Counted from the stretch's first letter, positions 33,750-42,660 are shown. The stretch is DNA of 64,000 nt from Acidaminobacter sp. (GCF_030247605.1 NZ_JAOTSB010000002.1:310001-374000), one strand, 5' to 3'. The notes: generated by a model not told the origin, from the letters alone. Translations and numbers: made by a program.

Positions 33750-35054
33750 ATGACAAAGTACTGGAATGAGCCAAAGGAATGCATGACTAAAGAGGATAAG
33801 GACCAGCTGCAGCTTGAGCGCCTGCAGGAAACGCTGTCCCGGGCCTACCACAATGTGCCCCACTATCGCCGCCTGTTTCAGAAGCAGGGCATTGATCCGG
33901 AGGACGTGCAAAGTCTGAGGGATCTCGCCAATCTGCCGTTTACCTATAAGACGGATCTGCGCGACAACTATCCTTATGATATGTTTGCTGTCAGCCTCGC
34001 AGAGGTCGTCCGGATTCACTCCTCTTCAGGCACTACCGGCAAACCAACTGTTGTAGGCTACACCCGCCGCGACCTGAACACCTGGTCGGAGCTCATGGCC
34101 AGAGCCCTCACCAGCGGCGGCGCCACTCGACACGACGTCATTCAGAATGCTTATGGTTACGGTCTGTTCACGGGCGGTCTGGGTGTTCATTATGGCGGCG
34201 AGAAAATTGGCGCGTCCATCATCCCAATCAGCGGCGGCAACACCGACCGTCAGGTCATGATCATGAAGGATTATGGCAGCACCATTCTGGCATGTACGCC
34301 ATCTTATGCGTTATTTCTTGCTGAGACTCTTGAAGATCTGGGTATAAAGCCGGAAGAGCTGAAACTGAAGTTTGGCATCTTCGGCGCAGAGCCTTGGTCA
34401 GAAAATATGCGTCGCGAGATCGAAACCAGGTTAAAGATCAAAGCTTTGGATATCTATGGACTAAGCGAAATCATTGGACCGGGTGTCGCGGTGGAATGCC
34501 TGGAGCAAAAAGGGCTTCACGTCATGGAGGATCATTTCATTGTAGAGGTTATTGATCCGGCGACCGGAGAAGTGCTTCCAGAAGGGGAAAGCGGCGAGTT
34601 GGTCTTCACTTCTCTTACCAAGGAAGCGCTTCCAATTATCCGTTACCGCACCGGTGATATTTCCCGCATTATTCCGGAGCCTTGTGCCTGCGGCAGAACC
34701 CTTCGAAGAATTGGCCGCATCCAGGGCAGAACGGATGACATGCTGATCATTCGCGGCGTCAACGTCTTCCCTTCCCAGATCGAGCACGTCCTGCTGCAAA
34801 TGGGGGATGTTCAGCCGCACTACCAGCTGATTGTAGACCGCGTTGGCCAGCTTGACCAGCTTGAGGTTCACGTTGAAGTTTCTGAAACCTTCCTCTTTGA
34901 CGAGGTCCGTGCTCTGGAAGAAACGGCGAGTCAGATCCGCTCCCGAATTGAGAGCCTGCTTGGCATCTCAGTCAAGGTCAGGCTGGTAGAACCTAAAACG
35001 CTGCCGCGCAGCGAAGGCAAAGCCAAACGCGTCATTGACAACCGAAAACTGTAA
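33750..35054 (+). CDS. paaK: Phenylacetate-CoA ligase (aryl-CoA ligase)
   Basis: AMP-forming ligase of 434 residues that activates phenylacetate or related aryl acids with CoA. The ATP loop is SSSGTTGKP (residues 91-99). [19 protein letters not shown] and a C-terminal [16 protein letters not shown] are adenylate-forming family motifs; the length and opening sequence match PaaK. GGAGGAATC precedes ATG 33750. It is co-transcribed with an ACT-domain gene under a T-box. In anaerobes such enzymes accompany aromatic amino acid fermentation by 2-oxoacid oxidoreductases, which fits a Phe-sensing leader. Confidence 0.92.
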   Translation: MTKYWNEPKECMTKEDKDQLQLERLQETLSRAYHNVPHYRRLFQKQGIDPEDVQSLRDLANLPFTYKTDLRDNYPYDMFAVSLAEVVRIHSSSGTTGKPTVVGYTRRDLNTWSELMARALTSGGATRHDVIQNAYGYGLFTGGLGVHYGGEKIGASIIPISGGNTDRQVMIMKDYGSTILACTPSYALFLAETLEDLGIKPEELKLKFGIFGAEPWSENMRREIETRLKIKALDIYGLSEIIGPGVAVECLEQKGLHVMEDHFIVEVIDPATGEVLPEGESGELVFTSLTKEALPIIRYRTGDISRIIPEPCACGRTLRRIGRIQGRTDDMLIIRGVNVFPSQIEHVLLQMGDVQPHYQLIVDRVGQLDQLEVHVEVSETFLFDEVRALEETASQIRSRIESLLGISVKVRLVEPKTLPRSEGKAKRVIDNRKL

Positions 35055-35077
35055 TCAAGACTGAAGGAGGATTTTTT

Positions 35078-35527
35078 ATGCTGATCAAACAACTGTCCGT
35101 CTTTCTCGATAACTCGCCGGGAAGGCTCAACGCCGCCACCAAAGTCCTTTCTGAAGCCGGAATCAATATGCGCGCGCTTACGCTGGCGGATACTTCTGAT
35201 TTTGGTGTTCTGCGCGTCATAGTCGACAAGCCCGAGGAGGCTATGTCCATCCTCAGAAGTCACAACTTCGCGGCAAAAATGACGGAAGTACTCGTCGTCG
35301 AAATGGAGGATACACCGGGAGGGCTTACAAAAATTCTCGATATCCTGGAGGAAGGCGGCATCAACATTGAGTATATGTACGCCTTCGTAGGCACAAAACC
35401 GCGCAAAGCGCTGATGATCTTCCGCGTCAATAAGCCAGATGTTGCAATAGCGCTTTTGAAATCCAAGGAGGTCCGCTTGTTCAGCACGGAAGAGGACATT
35501 GAAGAACTCATCCACGTTTATTGGTAA
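35078..35527 (+). CDS. Tandem ACT-domain protein
   Basis: A 149-residue protein made of two ACT domains (about residues 1-70 and 71-143), each with the G-R-L/G-G-L turn (NSPGRLNAATKVLSEAGIN and DTPGGLTKILDILEEGGIN). ACT domains bind amino acids and regulate partner proteins. Such proteins are often encoded next to paaK-type ligases in Firmicutes. It starts 23 bases after paaK behind GAAGGAGG. A role as an aromatic amino acid sensor for PaaK is inference. Confidence 0.88.
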   Translation: MLIKQLSVFLDNSPGRLNAATKVLSEAGINMRALTLADTSDFGVLRVIVDKPEEAMSILRSHNFAAKMTEVLVVEMEDTPGGLTKILDILEEGGINIEYMYAFVGTKPRKALMIFRVNKPDVAIALLKSKEVRLFSTEEDIEELIHVYW

Positions 35528-35550
35528 ACACGTCTACTATTGTGTCCATT

Positions 35551-35582
35551 CAAAAAAACCGCTTCATAGGAGCGGTTTTTTT
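35551..35582 (+). terminator. Terminator of the paaK operon
   Basis: AAAAAACCGCT, a 7-base loop, AGCGGTTTTTT. It is a classic intrinsic terminator 23 bases after the ACT gene. Confidence 0.92.
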
Positions 35583-35796
35583 ATGCCATGAAAATTATTT
35601 ATAAAATAATTCAATTATTCGAAAAAATTTTGTTCGTTCGGGTCTTTAAGTTTTTCGGATGAAATGATATTATAAAAAAGGCGGCATAGGATATAGACTT
35701 GTACCGTCATCCCACATTATATTTAATCTTCAGATTTCCATAGTCTAGTACCCTGTAAATTCTAAAACTATAATATAATTAAAAGGAGAATGTTCA

Positions 35797-36294
35797 ATGA
35801 ACGCCATGCTTAAAAAACTGGTTGATCAAGGCTTCATGAATGAAGCACAAGGCGCGTACCTTGAAGAGGCAATGGCCCGCAAGGAATCCATGATCGTTTC
35901 AGGCCACAAAGGCTGGGGAATCCTGCCTTTGTTCGCGACTATGAGCGCAGTCGCAAAATCAAGCTTCAGCATCAAGCAAGTCAAAGGCTTTGAAGACCTC
36001 GGCGGCGACACACAGTATTATGTCATCGCTGACCTCAAAGACATTGATTATGGCAAATTGATTTCCGACGCTATGATGATTCCTGACACTGGCATGATTT
36101 GCCTTAAGGATCCGGATCACCCGTACTCCATCATGAAAATTTTTGGCGACGTCAAGAAGGCCGGCATCGACCAAAGCAAGGTTTTCCAAGTCCTTGAGTG
36201 CGCAAAAGAAAACGACGTCAAGTTTCTTGCGAAAATCACCCGCATGGGCTGGGATGAAAATGGCAAGTTAGTTAAGGAAGATTTTAAAGGCTAA
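35797..36294 (+). CDS. Unrecognised protein with a degenerate P-loop-like segment
   Basis: A 165-residue cytosolic protein with AAAAGGAG before ATG 35797 and its own TATAAT box upstream. I do not recognise the family with confidence. Residues 8-50 follow the pattern of secretion/pilus ATPases of the CpaF/PilT group (LVDQGFMNEAQGAYLEEAMARK, then SMIVSGHKGWG). The place where such proteins have SGxTGSGKTT here reads SGHKGWGILP, lacking the Lys-Thr needed for ATP binding. The rest (YYVIADLKDIDYGKLI, FQVLECAKENDVKFLAKITRMGW) gives no further clue. It is monocistronic and followed by a terminator. Confidence 0.7.
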   Translation: MNAMLKKLVDQGFMNEAQGAYLEEAMARKESMIVSGHKGWGILPLFATMSAVAKSSFSIKQVKGFEDLGGDTQYYVIADLKDIDYGKLISDAMMIPDTGMICLKDPDHPYSIMKIFGDVKKAGIDQSKVFQVLECAKENDVKFLAKITRMGWDENGKLVKEDFKG

Positions 36295-36310
36295 GACCCT
36301 TAAATCGTTA

Positions 36311-36362
36311 AGGAAGTCCAGGAACATGGCATTCGCCAAGTCCCTGGACTTTTATTTTTTTA
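36311..36362 (+). terminator. Terminator after the unrecognised gene
   Basis: AAGTCCAGG and CCTGGACTT pair across a loop, followed by TTATTTTTTT. Confidence 0.8.
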
Positions 36363-36373
36363 AATTCAAGTGA

Positions 36374-36398
36374 AAACTCGGTGTCTGACACCGAGTTT
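36374..36398. repeat. GTGTC/GACAC palindromic repeat, short form
   Basis: AAACTCGGTGTC-T-GACACCGAGTTT is a perfect 25-base palindrome. It lies between the convergent unrecognised gene and the dehydrogenase gene. Confidence 0.8.
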
Positions 36399-36420
36399 AC
36401 AACAGCCCCTTACATCTTTT

Positions 36421-37404
36421 TCACTTCCCCCAAACCACATTCACCGGATCTCCCTGCAGAAAGTGTTCCAAATTTTCCACGGCAATCTCCATGAGTCTGG
36501 CGCGAGCTTCCCATGGCGCCCAGGCTATATGTGGCGTGATAAACAGGTTTGGAGCTGTAAGCAGCGGATTATCCGCCATCGGGGGTTCAGCGGACAGAAC
36601 GTCTACCCCTGCGGCGGCGATTTTTCCGGAGCGGAGACTATCGGCTAAATCCTGCTCGTTGATAAGACCTCCGCGGGACATATTGAGCAAAATGACGCCA
36701 TCTTTCATTCGGCTGATGCTTTCAGCGCAAATGAGGCCCTGGGTTTCCGGCGTCTGAGGACAATGCAGGGTGATGACGTCTGACGTCTTGTAAAGTGTCT
36801 CGAGTGAAACGAAGTTATAAGGCAGACCCTCTCTCTGCCCTCTCCCCTGCCGGTCAAGAACCAGGATCTCCATACCGAAGGCCTGTCCAATCTGCGCCAC
36901 TCTGGCACCGATCCTGCCAAAGCCTATAATTCCAAGCTTTTTGCCAGCTAACTCGATTAAAGGAAAGTGCCAGAAACTATAATCTTTGGAGCTTACCCAT
37001 TCCCCACTGCGGACGGCGGCATCATGGGCACCCACGTGATGGCAAATTTCGAGGAGATGCGCAAAGACGATTTGAGCAACTGAGTCTGTACCATAGGTCG
37101 GGACATTTGTCACCGGGATGCCTCTGTGCTTTGCGGCCTGCACATCCACAATATTGTAACCGGTAGCCAGAACACCTATATAGCGGAGATCCGCAGCTTC
37201 AGGGCAGTTCAGAGTCTCTGCGGTCAATGGGGTTTTATTGGTCATTACAATTTGCGCACCACGAATCCTCTGACGAATCTCCTCCGGTGACGTCCTGTCA
37301 TGGACAGTAATTTTTCCAAGCTTGGCGAAGCCGTCCCAGCTCAGGTCGCCGGGGTTCAGGGTGTAGCCGTCGAGGACGACGATGTTTAGCGGTTTTTCTG
37401 GCAT
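36421..37404 (-). CDS. D-2-hydroxyacid dehydrogenase
   Basis: NAD-dependent reductase of 2-oxoacids, 327 residues. The NAD site is GIIGFGRIG (about residues 157-165). Catalytic elements are NMSRGGLINEQDL (Arg), a Glu in the DVLSAEPP region, and the His of ITPHIAWA. Similarity to HprA-type glycerate/hydroxypyruvate reductases is general; glycerate, phenyllactate or other substrates are possible. TTAGGAGG precedes ATG 37404. It is divergent from glnA. Confidence 0.87.
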   Translation of the reverse strand: MPEKPLNIVVLDGYTLNPGDLSWDGFAKLGKITVHDRTSPEEIRQRIRGAQIVMTNKTPLTAETLNCPEAADLRYIGVLATGYNIVDVQAAKHRGIPVTNVPTYGTDSVAQIVFAHLLEICHHVGAHDAAVRSGEWVSSKDYSFWHFPLIELAGKKLGIIGFGRIGARVAQIGQAFGMEILVLDRQGRGQREGLPYNFVSLETLYKTSDVITLHCPQTPETQGLICAESISRMKDGVILLNMSRGGLINEQDLADSLRSGKIAAAGVDVLSAEPPMADNPLLTAPNLFITPHIAWAPWEARARLMEIAVENLEHFLQGDPVNVVWGK

Positions 37405-37506
37405 AGTATTTACCTCCTAACGTAATAGCTGAACGTGTCATGCTGTAAGCCCGGTTTCAATATTCCATAGAACGAAATTATTCCCACGGATTTACAGTCA
37501 TTGCTC

Positions 37507-37534
37507 TTGACTCTTTTCTAACAAAGTTTAGAAT
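37507..37534 (+). promoter_or_regulatory. glnA promoter
   Basis: TTGACT, 16 bases, TAGAAT, about 85 bases upstream of the glnA start. No GlnR-type operator was recognised. Confidence 0.5.
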
Positions 37535-37619
37535 TAAATTATAAGTGCTCAATTTAATTGGAATTTCAGCAAGTGCATCGAACTACCCTTGTACCCAAAA
37601 TTTCAAGGAGGCGCACAAT

Positions 37620-39059
37620 ATGAAAGCATTCCAAAACGTGGCGGAGGTCCAGTCGTTTATTGCCGAGGAGGACATCCGGATCATCGACTTCAAGGTCATT
37701 GACATGAAAGGCAGATGGCACCATCTCTCCATTCCCTTCGAACGCTTTAATGACAGTGTCTTAACCTCAGGCATAGGCTTTGACGGGTCCAGCTATGGCT
37801 TTCTGACTGTCGAAAAATCCGACATGGTGTTCATTCCCGACCTCAGCACCGGTTTTGTGGATCCCTTCGCGGATGAGAAGACACTGGTCTTCATTGCGAA
37901 CATTTACCGTCTGAAAGACGGGGAGCGGGTTAGATTTGAAGACGACCCGCGCTTCCTGGCCGAGAAGGCCGAGAACTATCTAAAGGCAGAAGGTATCTGC
38001 GACCGAGCGCTCTTTGGCCCGGAATTCGAGTTCTACGTCCTGAACCACATCTCCTACCGGACTGATACCCACCATATGGAGGTGCGCATCGATTCTGAGC
38101 AGGCAGACTGGAACACAGGCAATACAAAATATCAAAATCTTGGTGCCAAGGTGCCGCCTCATGGCGGGTACCACGTGGATTTACCCATGGATTCCAGCTA
38201 CAATTTCCGCAGCAACACGGTCAGACTATTGGAAGAACATGGTGTCCCCGTGAAGTATCATCACTCTGAGAATGGCGGACCGGGTCAGGTCGAAATTGAA
38301 GTGGAATTCGCGACGCTTAAGGAAATGGCCGACCGCACCATGAAGCTCAAATATATTCTTAAAAATAACGCTCACCTTTTTGGCTTAACGACCACCTTCA
38401 TGCCTAAGCCCTTCTGGAATGAGGCCGGCAGCGGCATGCACATCCATATGCACTTTTTTGACGGCGACAAACCGCTCTTTTTCGACCCAAATGGCTATAG
38501 CCAGATGAGCGAAACAGCCCTATACGCCATAGGCGGGATTCTGAAGCACGCCGCGGCACTGATGCCGTTTACCAATCCAAGCACCAATTCCTACAAGCGA
38601 CTGGTGCCGGGTTACGAGGCGCCTGTAAGCATCTGCTACGGTACCGCGAACCGCAGTGCCGTCATCCGGATCCCCGGCTATGCTACGGAGCCGCATACCA
38701 AACGCTTTGAGCTGCGCTCACCGGATGCCACTTCCAATCCTTATCTGGCGTTTACTGCTATGCTTATGGCAGCTATTGATGGCATTGAGAACAAAATTGA
38801 TCCGGTGGCAGAGGGCTATGGTCCGTTTGATGTCAACCTTTACAAGCTGCCTGATTCTGAGCGAGGCAAAGTCAAAGGGCTTCCGGCTAATCTGATTGAG
38901 GCCTGCCAGGCACTTGAAGCAGACAAAGAGTTTTTGCTGAAGGGCGGTGTCTTTTCTGAGATCTTGATTAAAAACCAAATTGAGCGGCTCACGAAAGAGC
39001 ATTATCAGATCAGCGCCCTGCCGCATCCTGAGGAATTCAGATTGTATTATGAACTGTAA
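37620..39059 (+). CDS. glnA: Glutamine synthetase, type I
   Basis: ATP-dependent amidation of glutamate, 479 residues. The beta-grasp domain has GIGFDGSSYGF. The catalytic domain has FGPEFEFYVL, NGGPGQVEIEVEF, AGSGMHIHMHFF, KRLVPGYEAPV and RFELRSPDATSNPYLAFTAMLMA. AAGGAGG supports ATG 37620, so the frame extension to 37545 is dropped. It is longer than the usual Firmicute enzyme (about 445). It carries NLYKLPDSER, aligning with the adenylylation-site region NLYDLPPEE of the GSI-beta group. A glnE gene is not in the window. Confidence 0.93.
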   Translation: MKAFQNVAEVQSFIAEEDIRIIDFKVIDMKGRWHHLSIPFERFNDSVLTSGIGFDGSSYGFLTVEKSDMVFIPDLSTGFVDPFADEKTLVFIANIYRLKDGERVRFEDDPRFLAEKAENYLKAEGICDRALFGPEFEFYVLNHISYRTDTHHMEVRIDSEQADWNTGNTKYQNLGAKVPPHGGYHVDLPMDSSYNFRSNTVRLLEEHGVPVKYHHSENGGPGQVEIEVEFATLKEMADRTMKLKYILKNNAHLFGLTTTFMPKPFWNEAGSGMHIHMHFFDGDKPLFFDPNGYSQMSETALYAIGGILKHAAALMPFTNPSTNSYKRLVPGYEAPVSICYGTANRSAVIRIPGYATEPHTKRFELRSPDATSNPYLAFTAMLMAAIDGIENKIDPVAEGYGPFDVNLYKLPDSERGKVKGLPANLIEACQALEADKEFLLKGGVFSEILIKNQIERLTKEHYQISALPHPEEFRLYYEL

Positions 39060-39089
39060 TTGAAATTTGCCATGAAATGTAGGTAAGGA

Positions 39090-39135
39090 AGACCTTGCGT
39101 CTGTTGTAACTCAGCGGACGCAAGGTCTTTTGTTT
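39090..39135. terminator. glnA terminator
   Basis: AAGACCTTGCGTC and GACGCAAGGTCTT form a stem, then TTGTTTG. It is also usable by the convergent AOR gene. Confidence 0.85.
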
Positions 39136-39172
39136 GTGAATGGGGTGGAGGTGCCATGACCATCGGCAAAAG

Positions 39173-40921
39173 TTATTCTGCTTTGGTGAAGAGGGTCTGA
39201 CATTTTTCGTCGTAGTCGCGGATGAGACGGTTCAGGACGTCTTCTTCGAGTTGAGTGCCGCCGCCCGGGGTCTCGAAAAATCGTTTTGGAAGTTTCATGG
39301 CGGTCTGATCGAAGCCCATGCGCTTTTTAAGTCTGAGTTTATTTTTGTAGATTTCTGCGGCTGCCTGCTTCAAGGATTCTTCCGTGTGGGTTTCGCCTAT
39401 GGACGCCATAGCGGTGACGATGGTCCCGCGGTCGTACAGGCGGCGCCCAAAGAGACAGGCAATCATGGAATTGAGGAGACAGCGGTGGAGTTCTTCGTCA
39501 AAGACACGATCCACAAGGGTATCCATGCTGAAGTCGTCTGCCTGGTCGAAGCCGTAACCGCCGTTGCACAGGTGGGAGTGGCGCGCGCCAACCGCGGCGC
39601 CCAGCACAGAGCCGTATCCGGTGTGGTAGCCGGCCATCTCATTGCCCGCCAGCTGCATGGCAAAATCTTCGCCGCCGTATAGTTTGGCAGCTGCGGCGCT
39701 GCCGTCGCCAAGTGTAGTGTAGAAATCGTTTGTCCGGTCGGAGATGTGCTTCAAGGCTTTCAAGTAATTTTTCTGGTCTCCAAAGGCCAGGGGCACAAGG
39801 GTTTGGGCTTCGGTGATCAGGCCTTTTTGAAATGCTTCCGTAGCCCAGCCCAGGACGACGCCCGCGGAGATGGCATCGAGGCCATAGGCTTCAACGGCTT
39901 CGATCATTTCCAGGACTTCGTCGCTGGTCTTCAGGCCCAGGAAGGTGCCCAGGCTGAAGATGAGCTCGTAGTCGTAGCTCACACTGATGGCTTCGTATTC
40001 ATACCCCGGACCAAACTCGCGGCGGAACTGGCCAATGTGGATGCAGCCCACCGGACAACCGGCGCAGGCGGTTTTTCTTATGAGGTTGCGCTGGGCAAAG
40101 GCCTCACCGGTGAGGGCGCTGATGTCTTCATAGAAGGTGGTCTGAAGGTTCAGGGTCGGAATGCTCTTGTTGGCGTTCATGCCTGAGACGCCAATTGGCG
40201 TACCCAGGTCGTGATATTTTTTCATGAGGTCGGTGGTCAGCGCCTTTTGGTGAATGTCGCTGAAAGCCTTGAAATAGGCCTTGCGGTCTTTGATTTCATG
40301 ACTGCCCTTTCCATAGATGCAGATGGCTTTCAGGTGCTTGCTGCCCATGACGGTGCCCAGCCCCAGGCGGCCGAAGTGACGGTAGGTATCCACGCAGACG
40401 CTGGCGTAGCGGACGAGGTTTTCGCCTGCCGGACCAATTCTGAGGATACTGCGCTTGCCGGCTCCCGGTTCCCGTTCCCGGATGATTCGGCCGACTTCGT
40501 CCGACTCCAGTCCCCACATAGCTGCTGCGTCCTTGAATTCGACACTGTGTCCGCTGATGGAGAGGTAAATGGGCTTTTTGGCGCGGCCCTTTATGACAAT
40601 AGCATCATAGCGGGCCATGAACATGGTCAGGGCCATGCGGCCGCCGGCGTAGCTTTCTCCAAGCTCGCCTGTCAGCGGCGACCAGAACATGGCCACCGTC
40701 TTGGTGACTATGGGGAAAATGGTGGAGAGGGCGCCTATGGCGAATACGATGCACTGCTCAGAATCCAGCACCGGTTTGTCTTCTTTTAAATGCTCCTCCA
40801 GAAGCTTTGAGGCAATGCCGACGCCGCCAAGGAAGGCTTTCAGGTCCTTGCGCTGGCTGATGACATAGGTTTCCTCTGTGAGGTCAATGGTCAGTACTCT
40901 TATGTAATCCTGATAGATCAT
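39173..40921 (-). CDS. Aldehyde ferredoxin oxidoreductase family tungsten/molybdenum enzyme
   Basis: A 582-residue oxidoreductase of the AOR family, which binds a bis-pyranopterin W (or Mo) cofactor and a [4Fe-4S] cluster and interconverts aldehydes and acids with ferredoxin. The cluster motif is CAGCPVGC (Cys286, 289, 293), with a later Cys in LNSMIACLFG. The cofactor-binding region includes SYAGGRMAL and GRLGLGTVMGSKHLKAI. Its ATG overlaps the stop of the ferredoxin-like gene (ATGA), showing coupling. Substrate is open: aldehydes from amino acid fermentation are likely. modABC supplies the oxyanion. Confidence 0.9.
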   Translation of the reverse strand: MIYQDYIRVLTIDLTEETYVISQRKDLKAFLGGVGIASKLLEEHLKEDKPVLDSEQCIVFAIGALSTIFPIVTKTVAMFWSPLTGELGESYAGGRMALTMFMARYDAIVIKGRAKKPIYLSISGHSVEFKDAAAMWGLESDEVGRIIREREPGAGKRSILRIGPAGENLVRYASVCVDTYRHFGRLGLGTVMGSKHLKAICIYGKGSHEIKDRKAYFKAFSDIHQKALTTDLMKKYHDLGTPIGVSGMNANKSIPTLNLQTTFYEDISALTGEAFAQRNLIRKTACAGCPVGCIHIGQFRREFGPGYEYEAISVSYDYELIFSLGTFLGLKTSDEVLEMIEAVEAYGLDAISAGVVLGWATEAFQKGLITEAQTLVPLAFGDQKNYLKALKHISDRTNDFYTTLGDGSAAAAKLYGGEDFAMQLAGNEMAGYHTGYGSVLGAAVGARHSHLCNGGYGFDQADDFSMDTLVDRVFDEELHRCLLNSMIACLFGRRLYDRGTIVTAMASIGETHTEESLKQAAAEIYKNKLRLKKRMGFDQTAMKLPKRFFETPGGGTQLEEDVLNRLIRDYDEKCQTLFTKAE

Positions 40922-41430
40922 GACTTTGCCTCCCCTTCTTTCGGGTGTGTTGTCTCAGGGGTTGGCGAAGATGTTTTTGACGTTTCGAGCGCTTCAGCCT
41001 CTATAGCCTCCACAACCTCTGCAATCTCTTCAACTTCTTCCATCCAGAGACACTGATGGGGACAAAATCTGGTACAGGTGCCGCAGTGCCGGCAAATGAC
41101 CGGTTGATCCAGCTTTTCGCTGTACTGGACCGCGCCAATAGCGCAGGCCTTGACGCAGAGTCTGCAGCTGATGCATTTGCTCTTGTCAAAGAGGACCCCG
41201 CCTCCGGGCCTCGCTCTCAGGGCACCGGTTCTGCAAGCCTCAAGACAAGCAATGTTTTCTTTGCAGGCGACGCAAACCACGCAGACGTAAGGGCTCTGAA
41301 GGCCCCCTTTGGTTTTTATGTAGATCGCACTTTCACTCAATGAATGCTGCCCCAGCAGTGTTGAGCACACCAGCGAACAGGTCTGGCAGCCAATGCAGGC
41401 ATTCATGTTGTAGCGCAGACGCTTTGCCAC
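40918..41430 (-). CDS. Polyferredoxin-like [4Fe-4S] partner subunit of AOR
   Basis: A 170-residue electron-transfer protein. Four cysteine groups are visible: CIGCQTCSLVC, CVVCVACKENIACLEAC, CISCRLCVKAC and CRHCGTCTRFCP, enough for about four [4Fe-4S] clusters. This is the AorB/HycB-like small subunit found beside many AOR genes. GTG 41430 follows GAGAGGTGGG; the long frame upstream to 41622 is only repeat sequence. The C-terminal 35 residues are acidic and Thr/Pro-rich. It probably passes electrons between AOR and another carrier. Confidence 0.88.
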   Translation of the reverse strand: MAKRLRYNMNACIGCQTCSLVCSTLLGQHSLSESAIYIKTKGGLQSPYVCVVCVACKENIACLEACRTGALRARPGGGVLFDKSKCISCRLCVKACAIGAVQYSEKLDQPVICRHCGTCTRFCPHQCLWMEEVEEIAEVVEAIEAEALETSKTSSPTPETTHPKEGEAKS

Positions 41431-41528
41431 AGTGGATCCCACCTCTCGTTTTTTCTTCCGTGTAATTTCTACCCTGTCGAATGTGAAGAGCTTCAAAAAG
41501 TTTTTAATGCAGGTGAAGTGAGTTGTGA

Positions 41529-41645
41529 TGAGTGTCTGGCCCCGAATTGAGATGAGTGTCAGACACTCGTTCAGGATTGGTGTCAGACACTCACTCAACT
41601 TCAGTGACAGGCACTCACTCAAAACCTGTCCGCGTCACCAACCCC
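41529..41645. repeat. Cluster of degenerate GTGTC/GACAC units plus a GTCCGCGTCACCAA unit
   Basis: Four imperfect GAGTGTC-x-GACACTC type units (GTGTCTGGCCCC, GAGTGTCAGACACTC, GGTGTCAGACACTC, AGTGACAGGCACTC) are followed by CCTGTCCGCGTCACCAA. They fill the gap between the ferredoxin and flavin reductase genes. Confidence 0.7.
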
Positions 41646-41760
41646 CAAACTTGTCTAAACCCACCTGAAAATGTTACACTTTACATACGCGTTGTAAAGC
41701 TTTGCTGACTTAAGGCCTATAAACCATAATAAATATCCAATACTAAAGGAGTGTCAACCA

Positions 41761-42270
41761 ATGACTTCATTTAAATCGATTCCACCGGAAACCATTGAGA
41801 AAAACGCCTTTGAAATGATCGGGAAAGACTGGATGCTGGTCACCGCAGAGGCAGGCGGCAAGGCTAATACCATGACAGCCAGCTGGGGCGGTCTTGGCAT
41901 CCTATGGAACAAAAACGTCGCCTATGTGTTCATCCGCCCTCAGCGTCACACCAAGTCCTTTGTCGATCAGGCGGATACCTTTACGCTGACCTTCTTTGGG
42001 GAAGAGCACCGCAAAACCCTCAGTTATTTGGGCAGTGTTTCCGGTAAAGACGAAGACAAAATTGCGAAGTCCGGCCTCACCATCAAACATTTGGACGGTA
42101 CGCCCTACTTTGAAGAAGCCAACCTGGTGCTCCGCTGCAAGAAACTGTTTGCCCAGCCATTGACGCCGGAGAGCTTTATTGAGACAGAGCTGATTGACAA
42201 GATTTATCCGACCCGCGACTTCCATACGATGTATGTTGCTGAAATCATGGAAGTCTTCAGCAAAGAATGA
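41761..42270 (+). CDS. Flavin reductase-like protein
   Basis: A 169-residue FMN-binding split-barrel protein of the flavin-reductase-like family. MTASWGGLGILWNKNVAYVFIRPQRHTKSFVD (about residues 38-70) is the FMN/NAD(P)H-contacting region, and FTLTFFGEEHRKTLSYLGSVSGKDEDKI follows. AAAGGAG precedes ATG 41761. Many Firmicute members are stand-alone and of unknown substrate. Confidence 0.85.
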   Translation: MTSFKSIPPETIEKNAFEMIGKDWMLVTAEAGGKANTMTASWGGLGILWNKNVAYVFIRPQRHTKSFVDQADTFTLTFFGEEHRKTLSYLGSVSGKDEDKIAKSGLTIKHLDGTPYFEEANLVLRCKKLFAQPLTPESFIETELIDKIYPTRDFHTMYVAEIMEVFSKE

Positions 42271-42287
42271 TGTGGATGGGCTTTCAA

Positions 42288-42344
42288 AAAAAAGAAGGTG
42301 CAGAGAAACCCGGGGGACTGGGTTTCTCTGCACCTTCTTACTAT
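42288..42344. terminator. Strong bidirectional hairpin after the flavin reductase gene
   Basis: AAGAAGGTGCAGAGAAACCC pairs exactly with GGGTTTCTCTGCACCTTCTT around an 8-base loop. Confidence 0.9.
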
Positions 42345-42345
42345 T

Positions 42346-42660
42346 TCAGATCACCTGAAAACGCGACTGAAACACCCCATAAAGTTCCAGGATCAGCGCC
42401 TCTTCAAACATAGAGTCAAGCAACTGCGCCACAAAGATAAATTGCTTCGTCCTAATTTCAATTTCCGTGTTGATCTGATCTTTTCTATTCATAGTAATTC
42501 CAACAATCTCATCCAGCTCCAGTTCAACAGAGGGATGGTGAAGATCTTCAAGCGGTGTCATGATCAGCAGCGTTTCATCCAAAGTCAGTTCACAGTCGAC
42601 TGTTTTAAAGAAACCCTCTTTGAGCTTGATTTTCCATGCCATTGTCAATGTCATCGCCAT
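42346..42660 (-). CDS. Small hypothetical protein
   Basis: 104 residues, predicted to be rich in beta strands (KIKLKEGFFKTVDCELTLDETLLIMTP, then VELELDEIVGITMN). The layout, strands followed by an amphipathic C-terminal helix, is reminiscent of PH-like folds, but I cannot name a family. AAGGAAGG before ATG 42660 and the 3' hairpin make it a likely real gene. Confidence 0.6.
   Translation of the reverse strand: MAMTLTMAWKIKLKEGFFKTVDCELTLDETLLIMTPLEDLHHPSVELELDEIVGITMNRKDQINTEIEIRTKQFIFVAQLLDSMFEEALILELYGVFQSRFQVI

Noticed and set aside
41431..41622. N-terminal extension of the AOR ferredoxin
   Set aside because: The extra codons translate degenerate palindromic repeats; GTG 41430 has the ribosome binding site.
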